Below, piece after piece: positions 35,696 to 44,363 of a stretch of DNA of 64,000 bases. The translations under genes were made by a program, and so were the position numbers. Each line of letters opens with the position of its first letter. Positions within the stretch are counted from its first letter, which is position 1. The notes under the pieces are model-generated. The model searched no databases, was not told the DNA's origin, and was given only the letters and a program-made list of their open reading frames with translations. The DNA lies in contig JAZGFB010000053.1 in NCBI GenBank assembly GCA_036479015.1, forward strand, positions 62,001 through 126,000, written 5' to 3'. This DNA is from NVTR01 sp036479015. GTDB lineage: Bacteria > Pseudomonadota > Alphaproteobacteria > Rhodobacterales > Rhodobacteraceae.

Positions 35696-36445
35696 GTGAA
35701 TATTAATTCCGCAGAAGCAATTGATTTAAAAGATAGTTCTGAGGCAAGCCCGCTGCATGTTGCCGTTATTATGGACGGCAATGGCAGGTGGGCCCAAGCG
35801 CGCGGCAAGCCACGGTTGTTTGGTCACCGTGCCGGTGGCAAACGGGTGCGTGAAATTGTTCAAAGCTGCCCGCAGTTGGGTGTTAAGTATTTGACAGTAT
35901 TTGCTTTTTCTACGGAAAATTGGAAGCGGACCCAGGCGGAAGTTTCTGGTCTGATGACGTTGTTTAAGCGCTATATCACCCGCGAAGCCAATGCGCTGCT
36001 GGCCAATGGCGTGCGGGTTCGGTTCATCGGTGATCGTATCAGGCTGGAGAAAAAGCTGGTTGATATGATGAACGGGTTGGAAAAGCTGACCGAGAACAAT
36101 GAATTGGTGCATTTGACCATTGCCATCAACTATGGGGGCCGTGATGAAGTGGCGCGCGCCACCAAGCGGTTGGCCCGTGAAGTGAAAGCGGGCCGCCTGG
36201 ACCCGGAAGCGGTGGATGCGGAAACCCTGGCCGGGTATCTGGACACCTGTTTTTTGCCGGATCCGGATCTGGTGATCCGAACCAGCGGCGAGGCGCGGAT
36301 TTCAAATTTTCTGCTGTGGCAATCGGCCTATGCGGAATATGAATTTATTGACACGTTATGGCCGGACTTTTCCAAGGAAATTTTCGCGGGAATACTGGAA
36401 GGTTTTGCCAAACGTGAGCGCCGGTTTGGTGCCGTTTCCGCATGA
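35696..36445 (+). CDS. uppS: Undecaprenyl diphosphate synthase (cis-prenyltransferase)
   Basis: Builds the C55 carrier lipid for peptidoglycan and LPS from FPP and isopentenyl diphosphate. 249 residues from a GTG 5 bases after frr. Signatures: VAVIMDGNGRWAQARG with the catalytic Asp (about residue 27), GHRAGGKRVREIV, TVFAFSTENWKR, NYGGRDEV, and the C-terminal DLVIRTSGEARISNFLLWQ. Its end overlaps cdsA by four bases (ATGA). Confidence 0.96.
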   Translation: MNINSAEAIDLKDSSEASPLHVAVIMDGNGRWAQARGKPRLFGHRAGGKRVREIVQSCPQLGVKYLTVFAFSTENWKRTQAEVSGLMTLFKRYITREANALLANGVRVRFIGDRIRLEKKLVDMMNGLEKLTENNELVHLTIAINYGGRDEVARATKRLAREVKAGRLDPEAVDAETLAGYLDTCFLPDPDLVIRTSGEARISNFLLWQSAYAEYEFIDTLWPDFSKEIFAGILEGFAKRERRFGAVSA

Positions 36446-37221
36446 GCGACAGTTCCGGGAAATGGGAAGATCTGGGCACCCGTGTGGTTACGGCCATTGG
36501 CCTGATTGTCAGTATTGGCGGGGCCGTGGCCATGGGCGGCGTGGTGTTGATGCTGTCTGTTGCCTTGATCGCGGGAATAATGATCTGGGAATTGGTGCGT
36601 ATGCAGGCACCGGATCAGCCCTTTGCCGGGTGGGTTCTGGGCGGGTTGGCCGGTCTGGCGCTGTTAAGCCCGCTGTTGAATATTCAGATTTATCTTGGTG
36701 CGGTTTTGATGGTCGGGCTGGGGTTTATCTGGTTGCAACAGGGGAAAGTTGTTTTTGCGCTGTATAGTGCGGTGATATTGACCGGTTGTTTTTCGTTGTT
36801 TTTCACCCGAAATTTCTATTGGCCGCAGGCGGCGTGGTTGGTGTCAATTGTCGTTGTCACCGATATTGCCGGTTACGCCGTGGGCCGGATGTTGGGCGGA
36901 CCAAAATTTTGGCCGCGTTTCAGCCCAAAGAAAACCTGGTCTGGCACCATTGGTGGCTGGGTCGGGGCGGCATTGGTGGGGTTAGTCTTTGCTCCAGTTT
37001 TAGGTACCTGGGTTGTTGTTTACAGCGTGTTCTTGGCATTTGCCTCACAGATGGGCGACATTGCGGAAAGTGCCATAAAGCGCCGCGCCGGGGTTAAGGA
37101 CAGTTCAGACCTGCTGCCCGGTCATGGCGGTTTGCTGGACAGGTTTGATGGCATGATCGCGGCGTTTGCTGCATGGATCATACTGTTGACGGTACTGGAA
37201 AAGATAAACGGCGCTGCATAA
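36442..37221 (+). CDS. cdsA: Phosphatidate cytidylyltransferase
   Basis: Inner-membrane enzyme making CDP-diacylglycerol, precursor of all membrane phospholipids. 259 residues, about seven hydrophobic helices, ending with the family signature SAIKRRAGVKDSSDLLPGHG followed by GLLDRFDGM. GPKFWPRFSPKKTWSG is the conserved mid loop. It overlaps uppS by ATGA and its TAA overlaps the dxr ATG (TAATG), so all three are translationally coupled. Confidence 0.95.
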   Translation: MSDSSGKWEDLGTRVVTAIGLIVSIGGAVAMGGVVLMLSVALIAGIMIWELVRMQAPDQPFAGWVLGGLAGLALLSPLLNIQIYLGAVLMVGLGFIWLQQGKVVFALYSAVILTGCFSLFFTRNFYWPQAAWLVSIVVVTDIAGYAVGRMLGGPKFWPRFSPKKTWSGTIGGWVGAALVGLVFAPVLGTWVVVYSVFLAFASQMGDIAESAIKRRAGVKDSSDLLPGHGGLLDRFDGMIAAFAAWIILLTVLEKINGAA

Positions 37222-38399
37222 TGCGAAAAATTTCAATTTTTGGCGCAACTGGGTCTATTGGGCAGAATACGCTTGATTTGTTGCGCCGCAGATCTGGGGA
37301 ATTTGATGTTGTTGCCCTGACGGGCGGGCGCAATATTGATCAACTGGCGGCGGATGCGCGGGAATTTTCGGCGGATGTTGCGGTGACGGCCTATGATGAC
37401 TGTTATGGCGCGCTAAAATCTGCACTGGCAGGGTCTGGTGTGGCCGTGATGGCGGGGCAGGCGGCCCTGTTGGATGCGGCGCGGCGCCCGGCAGATTGGA
37501 TCATGTCGGCCATTGTTGGCGCGGCGGGTTTAGCACCGGGATTGGCGGCGTTGGAGCAGGGTAGCATTTTGGCGCTGGCCAATAAGGAAAGTCTGGTGAC
37601 GGCGGGGCCGCTGTTACTGGCGACTGCCGCACAGCACGGGGCGACGGTACTGCCAGTGGACAGCGAACATTCAGCGCTGTTTCAGGGTTTGATCGGGGAA
37701 GATGCTGCGTCGGTTGATCGGGTGACGATCACGGCGTCGGGCGGACCGTTTCGTGACTGGAGCGCCGAACGGTTGCAAACGGTGACGCTGGAGCAGGCAC
37801 TGAAACACCCCAATTGGGATATGGGCGCGCGCATCACGATTGACAGTGCGTCGATGTTCAATAAAGCGCTGGAAGTCATAGAAACAAAAGAATTTTTCGG
37901 CTTTTCCCCTGAGCAAATTCAGGTGCTGGTGCACCCTGAAAGTCTGGTCCATGCTATGGTCGGTTTCAAAGACGGTGCGTTAATGGCGCATCTGGGAAGC
38001 CACGACATGCGCCACGCCATTGGTTTTGCGTTAAACTGGCCGAAGCGGCGGGAACTGCCGGTTGAGCGGCTGGATCTGGCAGCGATTGGCCAGCTGAATT
38101 TTGAAGCCCCGGATGAGATCCGGTTCCCGGCGCTGCGGCTGGCACGTGATGTGATGGCAGCTGGCGGGCTGGCGGGGGCGGTTTTTAACGCGGCCAAAGA
38201 ACGCGCTTTGGACGGTTTCATGGCGGGTGAAATAGGTTTTTGCCAAATGGCAGATGTGGTTGAAGCCGTGTTAACGCAAATGTCATTGGGTCAGGGCCAT
38301 AATGAAGGCGTAATCCCCCTTGATAAGATCGCACAAACGGACCATTTGGCCCGTATACGGGCGGGCGAAGTCATCGCTGCCCTAACCAAAAAGGGCTGA
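37221..38399 (+). CDS. dxr: 1-deoxy-D-xylulose 5-phosphate reductoisomerase
   Basis: NADPH-dependent second step of the MEP isoprenoid pathway and the fosmidomycin target. The start is the ATG at 37221 (MRKISIFGATGSIGQNTLDL), which carries the Rossmann GATGSIG and overlaps the cdsA stop; a longer frame from 37173 would run inside cdsA. 392 residues with LANKESLVTAG, PVDSEHSALFQ and metal/substrate motifs GGPFRDW and NWDMGARITIDSASMFNKAL. Its product feeds UppS two genes upstream. Confidence 0.96.
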   Translation: MRKISIFGATGSIGQNTLDLLRRRSGEFDVVALTGGRNIDQLAADAREFSADVAVTAYDDCYGALKSALAGSGVAVMAGQAALLDAARRPADWIMSAIVGAAGLAPGLAALEQGSILALANKESLVTAGPLLLATAAQHGATVLPVDSEHSALFQGLIGEDAASVDRVTITASGGPFRDWSAERLQTVTLEQALKHPNWDMGARITIDSASMFNKALEVIETKEFFGFSPEQIQVLVHPESLVHAMVGFKDGALMAHLGSHDMRHAIGFALNWPKRRELPVERLDLAAIGQLNFEAPDEIRFPALRLARDVMAAGGLAGAVFNAAKERALDGFMAGEIGFCQMADVVEAVLTQMSLGQGHNEGVIPLDKIAQTDHLARIRAGEVIAALTKKG

Positions 38400-38403
38400 A
38401 GCT

Positions 38404-39738
38404 TTGGACTTAATCGCACTGATACCATCATTCGGAAATCTGCTGTTCACACTTGGTGCCTTTGTTATCGCCATTCTGATCATTATATCGATTCATGAGT
38501 TTGGCCATTACATCGTGGGCCGCTGGACCGGCATCCATGCTGAGGTGTTTTCACTGGGTTTTGGGCGTGTTTTGTGGTCGCGTGTCGACAAACATGGCAC
38601 CAAATGGCAGCTCGCTGCCATTCCATTTGGTGGTTATGTCAAGTTTCTGGGCGATGCCAATGCTGCCAGCGGCAAAGATGGCGAAGCAATGGGCGCGATG
38701 TCGGATGCTGAGCGTCGCCACACCATGCATGGCGCCCCCCTGTGGGCCCGTTCATTGACGGTTGCGGCCGGTCCGGTGTTTAATTTCATCCTGTCGATTA
38801 TCATTTTTGCCTGTATTGTCAGTTGGCGTGGTGTCGCCATGGACCCGCTGACCATCGATATGGTTCAGCCATCCCCCTATGCACAAGAATTACAATCTGG
38901 TGATAAGGTGTTGGCCATTGGGGGCCAGGAAATTTCAGACCTAAGCAGCCTGAATATTCTGCTGGATAATTTGCCGGATGTTGACCAGGTAAACTATGAT
39001 GTCCTGCGCGGTGGTGACACGCTGACAGTGACCGGGTTGCACCCGTTTCCGGCCACGGTTGCCGGGCTGACGCCACAGTCAGCCGCGCTTAAGGCCGGGG
39101 TCAAAGTGGGGGATGTGATCCTGACGGTTAACGGGGAACCGGTGCCGACATTTGCAAGTTTACGCCTGTTGGTCGGGCAATCCGAAGGTAAGGAATTGGC
39201 GCTGGAAATCTGGCGTCATGGTGACATGGTTGCGCTGGCATTTTCCCCGGTGCGCCGCGATATTCCATTGGCTGAAGGCGGTTTTGAAACCCGTTGGATG
39301 ATGGGTATATCTGGTGATCTGTCATTTGTACCGACTACACAATCACCTGGTTTTGTTGCTGCGGTTAAAAGTGGGTATAACAGTACGTCTTATATTATCA
39401 GCGCCAGCCTGTCAGGGTTGTACCATGTGGCGACGGGCGGCATATCAACCTGTAACTTAAGTGGCCCGGTGACGATTGCGAAAACATCTGGCTATGCGGC
39501 CAGCCAGGGGGTGCTTACATTTCTGTCATTTGTGGCCTTTGTTTCAACGGCTGTTGGGCTGATGAACCTGTTTCCGATCCCGGTTTTGGATGGCGGGCAT
39601 TTGGTCTTTCACGCTTATGAAGCGATTACGGGGCGCCCCCCCAAAGATGGTGTGTTACAAAAGTTGATGATGGTTGGTTTGGTTTTGATCATAGGGCTGA
39701 TGGTCTTTGCGCTGACAAATGATTTTGTGTGCCCTTAG
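38404..39738 (+). CDS. rseP: RIP zinc metalloprotease RseP (site-2 protease family)
   Basis: Inner-membrane protease cleaving transmembrane anti-sigma factors and leftover signal peptides. 444 residues from a TTG 4 bases after dxr. The zinc site HEFGH is at residues 31-35 within the first helix and the second metal motif PIPVLDGGHLVF is near residue 395. Two PDZ domains lie between (about 125-290), including LQSGDKVLAIGG and LKAGVKVGDVILTVNGEPV. It precedes bamA, matching the envelope stress and outer-membrane assembly context. Confidence 0.95.
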   Translation: MDLIALIPSFGNLLFTLGAFVIAILIIISIHEFGHYIVGRWTGIHAEVFSLGFGRVLWSRVDKHGTKWQLAAIPFGGYVKFLGDANAASGKDGEAMGAMSDAERRHTMHGAPLWARSLTVAAGPVFNFILSIIIFACIVSWRGVAMDPLTIDMVQPSPYAQELQSGDKVLAIGGQEISDLSSLNILLDNLPDVDQVNYDVLRGGDTLTVTGLHPFPATVAGLTPQSAALKAGVKVGDVILTVNGEPVPTFASLRLLVGQSEGKELALEIWRHGDMVALAFSPVRRDIPLAEGGFETRWMMGISGDLSFVPTTQSPGFVAAVKSGYNSTSYIISASLSGLYHVATGGISTCNLSGPVTIAKTSGYAASQGVLTFLSFVAFVSTAVGLMNLFPIPVLDGGHLVFHAYEAITGRPPKDGVLQKLMMVGLVLIIGLMVFALTNDFVCP

Positions 39739-39758
39739 GGTATGCAAATTGGGCGGTA

Positions 39759-39818
39759 ACGTCATTGTGACGTCATAGTCCCGCCGTATTCTCCGGTTAA
39801 TTCTGGGGTATCACGTCA
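39759..39818. promoter_or_regulatory. ACGTCA repeats upstream of the 41-residue protein gene
   Basis: ACGTCAT occurs at 39759-39765 and 39770-39776, an 11-base period (one helical turn), and ACGTCA again at 39813-39818. The second copy sits in a TGACGTCA palindrome. All are within 75 bases of the small gene start. A regulator-binding array is possible but no known regulator is matched. Confidence 0.3.
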
Positions 39819-39831
39819 GTAGGGGACAACC

Positions 39832-39957
39832 ATGCACACGTTACAACAAAGCTATCGCGGTATTTCTTTATTGGTCGACCTGAATTGGGACCGACTGCTT
39901 TATGTGGTGACCATTGCTGTTGCATTGCTGATGGGCGCTTACGTCGGCTCTTTGTGA
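39832..39957 (+). CDS. 41-residue single-pass membrane protein between rseP and bamA
   Basis: A short frame with an excellent AGGGGA ribosome binding site 6 bases before its ATG. It begins MHTLQQSYRGISLLVDLNWD, continues with one hydrophobic helix (about residues 22-39, LLYVVTIAVALLMGAYVG) and ends SL. A large terminator-like hairpin follows. Similar short proteins are present in roseobacter genomes as I recall, generally unannotated. Function unknown; the position between rseP and bamA suggests the envelope, but it may be independently transcribed. Confidence 0.65.
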   Translation: MHTLQQSYRGISLLVDLNWDRLLYVVTIAVALLMGAYVGSL

Positions 39958-39975
39958 TATCTACCCTCAGAATTC

Positions 39976-40027
39976 ACGACAACGGCCCCTAGGTTTGGCA
40001 CTGTGCCACGGGGGCATTTGTCGTTTT
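39976..40027 (+). terminator. Large hairpin terminator before bamA
   Basis: ACGACAA (39976-39982) pairs with TTGTCGT (40018-40024) and GCCCC (39985-39989) with GGGGC (40011-40015), with a 2-base internal loop. An inner GGCAC-t-GTGCC hairpin sits at the tip. TTT follows the outer arm. It would end the rseP/small-gene transcript and isolate bamA. Confidence 0.65.
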
Positions 40028-40089
40028 GACAAGGGCCCATAATCCCGATACTCACAAAGGCAATCACTGGGCTGTATTGGATCGGGCGT

Positions 40090-42423
40090 ATGGGCATTAT
40101 TTTTGGTAAATCGGCAAATGTCGTTGTGGGGCTTGTACAACTGGTCCGGCGGGCGTTTTTTAGCGGTATTATAATGCTGATTCTGGGCTTTGGTGCTGGG
40201 CCTGCTGTGGCGCAGTCCTATCAGTTTTCAAGCTTTTCGGTTCAGGGCAATTCCAACATTCAGACCCCAACCATTCTAAGCCATGCCGGATTGTCGGCAG
40301 GGCAAGCCGTGTCGGCATCTGAATTGAACCAGGCCTATCAACGGGTTTTGGCCACCGGGTTGTTTGAAAGTGTTGATTTCACCCCCCAAGGGCGTCGGTT
40401 GCTTATTCAGGTGGTTGAATTCAGATCAATCAACCGGGTCAATTTTGAAGGCAATTCGCGCATTGATGATGAGCGTGCGCTGTCGCTTATTCAGTCCAGG
40501 CCACGTCTGGTGTTTAACCCAAGTACTGCCGAACAGGATGCCGCAGCCCTGACCGAGGCATACCGGGCCCAGGGGCGGCTGTCAGCCACCGTAACACCCA
40601 TAATTATTGAACGTTCAAACAACCGGGTTGATCTGGTGTTTGAAGTGCACGAAGGGCGCACCGTTGAAGTCGAGCGTTTGTCATTTGTCGGCAACAGAAC
40701 CTATTCAGACCGGCGTTTGCGTCGGGTTCTGGAAACCAAGCAAGCGGGATCATTGCGGGCCCTGATCCGGCAGGACAATTTTGTTGAAGACCGTCTTGAA
40801 TTTGACAAAGCCCTGCTGCGCGATTTTTATCAAAGCCGCGGTTATGTTGATTTTCAGACATTGTCTGTGACGTCAGAATTTTCACGAGAACGTAACGCTT
40901 TCTTTGTCACTTTCAACATTCGCGAGGGGCAGAAATATCAGTTTGGCACTATAACTGTCACCAGTGATCTGCCTGAGGTGGATATTGCCGATTACCAGTC
41001 ATCAATGCGTATCCGCACCGGCCAAACCTATAACCCCAGTGATGTGGACACCACCATTGCGCGCATGGAAAAACTGGCGCTACGCCAGGGGCTAAACCTG
41101 GTGCGGGTTGATCCGCGTGTCACCCGTAATGACCGCGACCTGACGTTGGATATTGAATTTGCGCTGGTCCGCGGACCGCGTATTTTTGTCGAACGCATAG
41201 ATATTGAAGGCAATGCAACAACACTTGACCGGGTCATTAGACAACAGTTTCGCGTTGTAGAGGGCGACCCGTTCAACCCGCGCGAAATTCGTGAAGCGGC
41301 AGCGCGCATTCAAGCACTGGCATTGTTTTCACGGTCTTCGGTCAATGCCCGCCAAGGCACGTCAAGTGATCAGGTGATCGTTGATGTTGATCTTGAGGAA
41401 CGTAAAACCGGGTCATTGTCTTTTGGTGCTGCCTATAATTTTTCCAAGGGTGTTGGGCTGACGGCAAAATTCAGCGAGCGTAATTTCCTTGGCCGTGGCC
41501 AGGCATTGCGGTTTGATTTTTCCCTTGGGCTGGACAATAGCGAAGGGGGTGTCACCTTTATTGAACCGGCATTTTTGGGCCGTGATCTGGTGTTTAGATT
41601 TGACGGTGAATATCGCAAAACCGAGTTTGATTATACAAATTACGACACCCAAAAGATCAATTTTCGCCCGTCGTTTGATTTTCCGATAAGTGATCGCACC
41701 CGGATAGGGGTGCGCTATACCTATGCCGATGATCGGATATTCAATGTTGATGCCGGATCGTCCCCCGTGCTGATGGCAGAGGAAGCCGCCGGGGCCACGC
41801 GCACCAGTGCGCTTGGGTACACGTTTAGCTATGATACACGGCGTTCTGGTCTGGACAGCAAAACCGGGTTTCTGGTTGAGTTTGGTCAAGATTTTGCCGG
41901 GCTGGGTGGCAGTGTGAAATACATCAAATCAACGGCAAAGCTATCGGCGGAAACCAAGATATTGAACGAAGAATTGACCATACGGGCGACACTTGAAGGT
42001 GGATCGCTAAATTCGCTTGGTGGTGTCAGTGGTTTGACGGACCGGTTCTTTTTGAACAACACCCGTATGCGTGGATTTGCCCCGGCCGGGGTTGGGCCAC
42101 GTGATTTGACGGTTGCAAACACCGATGCCCTGGGTGGCAACTATTTTGCTGTGGCCCGATTTGAAACTGAATTTCCACTTGGTCTGCCAGAAGAGCTGGG
42201 GATCAATGGTGGGCTTTTTGTTGATTTCGGGTCTGTCTGGGGATTGGACAACACCAATGGTGGCGCTGTGGATGACAGCATGCATATCAGGTCAAGTGCT
42301 GGGTTGTCGGTGTTCTGGAAAACTCCGGTGGGGCCATTGCGGTTTAATTTTTCACGGGTATTGCAGCAGCAAACCTATGACAGCCCGCAAAATTTTGATC
42401 TGACAATTTCGACCGAGTTCTAG
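40090..42423 (+). CDS. bamA: Outer-membrane protein assembly factor BamA
   Basis: Essential Omp85 protein inserting beta-barrels into the outer membrane. 777 residues: a long N-terminal signal (about 1-41, ending GPAVA-QS), five POTRA domains (about 45-415, for example VDLVFEVHEGRTVEVERLSF and VNFEGNSRIDDERAL), and the C-terminal 16-strand barrel (about 430-777). The barrel carries the family motif RMRGFAPAGVGP (VRGF-type) and a terminal Phe (DLTISTEF). ompH follows after 3 bases. Confidence 0.96.
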   Translation: MGIIFGKSANVVVGLVQLVRRAFFSGIIMLILGFGAGPAVAQSYQFSSFSVQGNSNIQTPTILSHAGLSAGQAVSASELNQAYQRVLATGLFESVDFTPQGRRLLIQVVEFRSINRVNFEGNSRIDDERALSLIQSRPRLVFNPSTAEQDAAALTEAYRAQGRLSATVTPIIIERSNNRVDLVFEVHEGRTVEVERLSFVGNRTYSDRRLRRVLETKQAGSLRALIRQDNFVEDRLEFDKALLRDFYQSRGYVDFQTLSVTSEFSRERNAFFVTFNIREGQKYQFGTITVTSDLPEVDIADYQSSMRIRTGQTYNPSDVDTTIARMEKLALRQGLNLVRVDPRVTRNDRDLTLDIEFALVRGPRIFVERIDIEGNATTLDRVIRQQFRVVEGDPFNPREIREAAARIQALALFSRSSVNARQGTSSDQVIVDVDLEERKTGSLSFGAAYNFSKGVGLTAKFSERNFLGRGQALRFDFSLGLDNSEGGVTFIEPAFLGRDLVFRFDGEYRKTEFDYTNYDTQKINFRPSFDFPISDRTRIGVRYTYADDRIFNVDAGSSPVLMAEEAAGATRTSALGYTFSYDTRRSGLDSKTGFLVEFGQDFAGLGGSVKYIKSTAKLSAETKILNEELTIRATLEGGSLNSLGGVSGLTDRFFLNNTRMRGFAPAGVGPRDLTVANTDALGGNYFAVARFETEFPLGLPEELGINGGLFVDFGSVWGLDNTNGGAVDDSMHIRSSAGLSVFWKTPVGPLRFNFSRVLQQQTYDSPQNFDLTISTEF

Positions 42424-42426
42424 GGT

Positions 42427-43029
42427 ATGGCTGTTGGAAAACAGCTGTGGGTGATGTGTCTGGTCATTGGGGCGTTGGTGTCTGCTGGGCCTGCTTTTGC
42501 ACAGAACCTGGGCGTCACCCAATCGCAGATCGTTACCGTTGACAGTGAATTGATATTTGGCTCAACCGTGGTTGGGCAAGGGATCACCACCGGGCTTGAG
42601 GAAAAGGTCACAGCGCTGGCACTTGAAAACCGGCGCATCGCCAGTGAGCTTGAAGAAGAAGAACTGGACCTGACGGCACAGCGCAAAACCATGGAGCCCG
42701 CTGATTTTCGGGTTTTGGCCACCGCGTTTGACCAAAAGGTCCAGCGTATTCGGGCAGAACAGGACGCCAAGCAACGAGAATTGCAAAGCCAACGCGATGA
42801 TGAGCGACAGTCGTTTGTCGACGCAATAACACCATTGTTGTCGGGGATAGCGCGCGAACATGGGGCGCTGCTGGTCCTGGAACGGCGCAATGTTTTGCTG
42901 TCTGCCGACAGCATTGATATCACCCAGGAAGTCATTGATAAAATTGACGCCGTGCTGACCATAGATGCCGCCGGAACCCTGGACGGTGATGCCGGTACCG
43001 CTGAAGCAGCCACAGAATCCAGTGAGTAG
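42427..43029 (+). CDS. skp: OmpH/Skp family periplasmic chaperone
   Basis: 200 residues with a signal peptide (VMCLVIGALVSAGPAFA-QN) and a long charged coiled coil (about residues 55-140, rich in Glu, Arg and Gln), the arms of the Skp trimer that hold unfolded outer-membrane proteins. The conserved IVTVDSELIFGSTVVG strand opens the mature domain. It starts 3 bases after bamA, as usual, and shares its transcript. Confidence 0.88.
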   Translation: MAVGKQLWVMCLVIGALVSAGPAFAQNLGVTQSQIVTVDSELIFGSTVVGQGITTGLEEKVTALALENRRIASELEEEELDLTAQRKTMEPADFRVLATAFDQKVQRIRAEQDAKQRELQSQRDDERQSFVDAITPLLSGIAREHGALLVLERRNVLLSADSIDITQEVIDKIDAVLTIDAAGTLDGDAGTAEAATESSE

Positions 43030-43095
43030 CGGCGCAATCTTGTGCCCAGACGTGCGGTTCGATAACAAAGCCCAAAAGCCACTAAAGGATGCCCT

Positions 43096-43548
43096 ATGAC
43101 TGACGATACAAGCCGCGCCGACATTGAACTTATTCAAAAAATTCTGCCGCATCGCTATCCGTTTTTGCTGGTGGATAAGGTTGAAGATATCGTCAATGGA
43201 AAATCGGCCACTGGCTATAAGAATGTTACCTTTAATGAGCCGCACTTTCAGGGCCATTTCCCGGGAACACCAATTATGCCCGGGGTCACTATTATTGAAG
43301 CCATGGCGCAGACTGCGGGTGTGATGGTGGGCAGCTCTTTGGGGCTGACCGAGGGGAATTTGCTGATTTATTTCATGACCATTTCTAATGCGAAATTCCG
43401 CCGCAAGGTTGTGCCGGGTGATGTTCTGGTAATGCACCTTGAAACCCTGCGCGGCGGGTCCAAGGTTTGGAAGTTCTCGGGGCGGGCCGAGGTTGACGGC
43501 GAACTGGCAGCACAGGCTGAATTTACCGCCATGATGGATATTCAATAG
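43096..43548 (+). CDS. fabZ: 3-hydroxyacyl-[acyl-carrier-protein] dehydratase FabZ
   Basis: Hot-dog-fold dehydratase of fatty-acid synthesis. 150 residues with HRYPFLLVDKVEDI, the catalytic His in HFQGHFPGTPIMPGV (about residue 58) and the Glu in EAMAQTAGVM. It sits between ompH and lpxA, where it supplies and competes for 3-hydroxyacyl-ACP used by LpxA. lpxD, often found just upstream of fabZ in proteobacteria, is not here. Confidence 0.96.
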   Translation: MTDDTSRADIELIQKILPHRYPFLLVDKVEDIVNGKSATGYKNVTFNEPHFQGHFPGTPIMPGVTIIEAMAQTAGVMVGSSLGLTEGNLLIYFMTISNAKFRRKVVPGDVLVMHLETLRGGSKVWKFSGRAEVDGELAAQAEFTAMMDIQ

Positions 43549-43556
43549 GCACCGGT

Positions 43557-44354
43557 ATGGCCAAGCAAGCAACATCGCAAATTCACAGTTCAGCCGTTGT
43601 TGAGAACGGAGCCGTTATTGGTGCAGGCTGTGTTATTGGCCCGTTTTGTTGGGTCGGGGCCCAGGTTGTGTTGGCCGACAGGGTGACGTTGCAAAGCCAT
43701 GTGGTGGTGTCTGGCCAGACGCAGATTGGCGAAGATACAGTTGTGTCACCCTTTGCTGTTATTGGTGGCACGCCTCAGGATCTAAAGTTTAAAGGTGAAG
43801 TCACAAAGTTGGTGATTGGCAAACGTAATCGTATCCGTGAGGGGGCGACGCTGAATACCGGCACCCAAGGCGGTGGTGGTGTCACCACTGTTGGGGATGA
43901 TTGTCTGATCATGACCGGGGCCCATGTGGCCCATGACGCCCGGGTTGGAAACCGGGTGGTTATGGCCAATCAGGCGGCATTGGCGGGCCATTGTGTGGTC
44001 GGGGATGATGTTATTATTGGCGGATTGTCTGGTATTCATCAATTCGTGCGGCTGGGTAAGGGCGCCATCATTGGCGCTGTGACCATGGTGACCAATGATG
44101 TGATCCCCTATGGCCTGGTGCAGGCCAGCCGCGGGCATTTGGATGGTTTAAATCTGGTGGGGCTAAAGCGGGCAGGTGTGGCGCGCGCCGATATCACGGC
44201 ATTACGCGCGGCCTATCAAGCGCTGGCCAAGGGCGAAGGCGCGTTTCAGGAACGGGCGCGGCAATTGGCCGGTAACACTGACAGTGACTATGTGCGTGAA
44301 TTGGTTGATTTCATCCTTGCCGGCTCGGACCGGTCTTTCTTAACACCAAGCTAG
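43557..44354 (+). CDS. lpxA: UDP-N-acetylglucosamine acyltransferase LpxA
   Basis: First step of lipid A synthesis, placing 3-hydroxyacyl on UDP-GlcNAc. 265 residues of left-handed beta-helix hexapeptide repeats (IHSSAVVENGAVIGAGCVIG onward) with catalytic His in MTGAHVAHDARVGN (about residue 123) and LAGHCVVGDDVIIGG, then a helical C-terminus. It begins 8 bases after fabZ. LpxI and lpxB follow. Confidence 0.96.
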   Translation: MAKQATSQIHSSAVVENGAVIGAGCVIGPFCWVGAQVVLADRVTLQSHVVVSGQTQIGEDTVVSPFAVIGGTPQDLKFKGEVTKLVIGKRNRIREGATLNTGTQGGGGVTTVGDDCLIMTGAHVAHDARVGNRVVMANQAALAGHCVVGDDVIIGGLSGIHQFVRLGKGAIIGAVTMVTNDVIPYGLVQASRGHLDGLNLVGLKRAGVARADITALRAAYQALAKGEGAFQERARQLAGNTDSDYVRELVDFILAGSDRSFLTPS

Positions 44355-44363
44355 GGGGCCGCG

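Noticed and set aside
42562..43575. 337-codon minus-strand frame opposite ompH and fabZ
   Set aside because: Spans two clearly coding genes on the other strand and has no domain.
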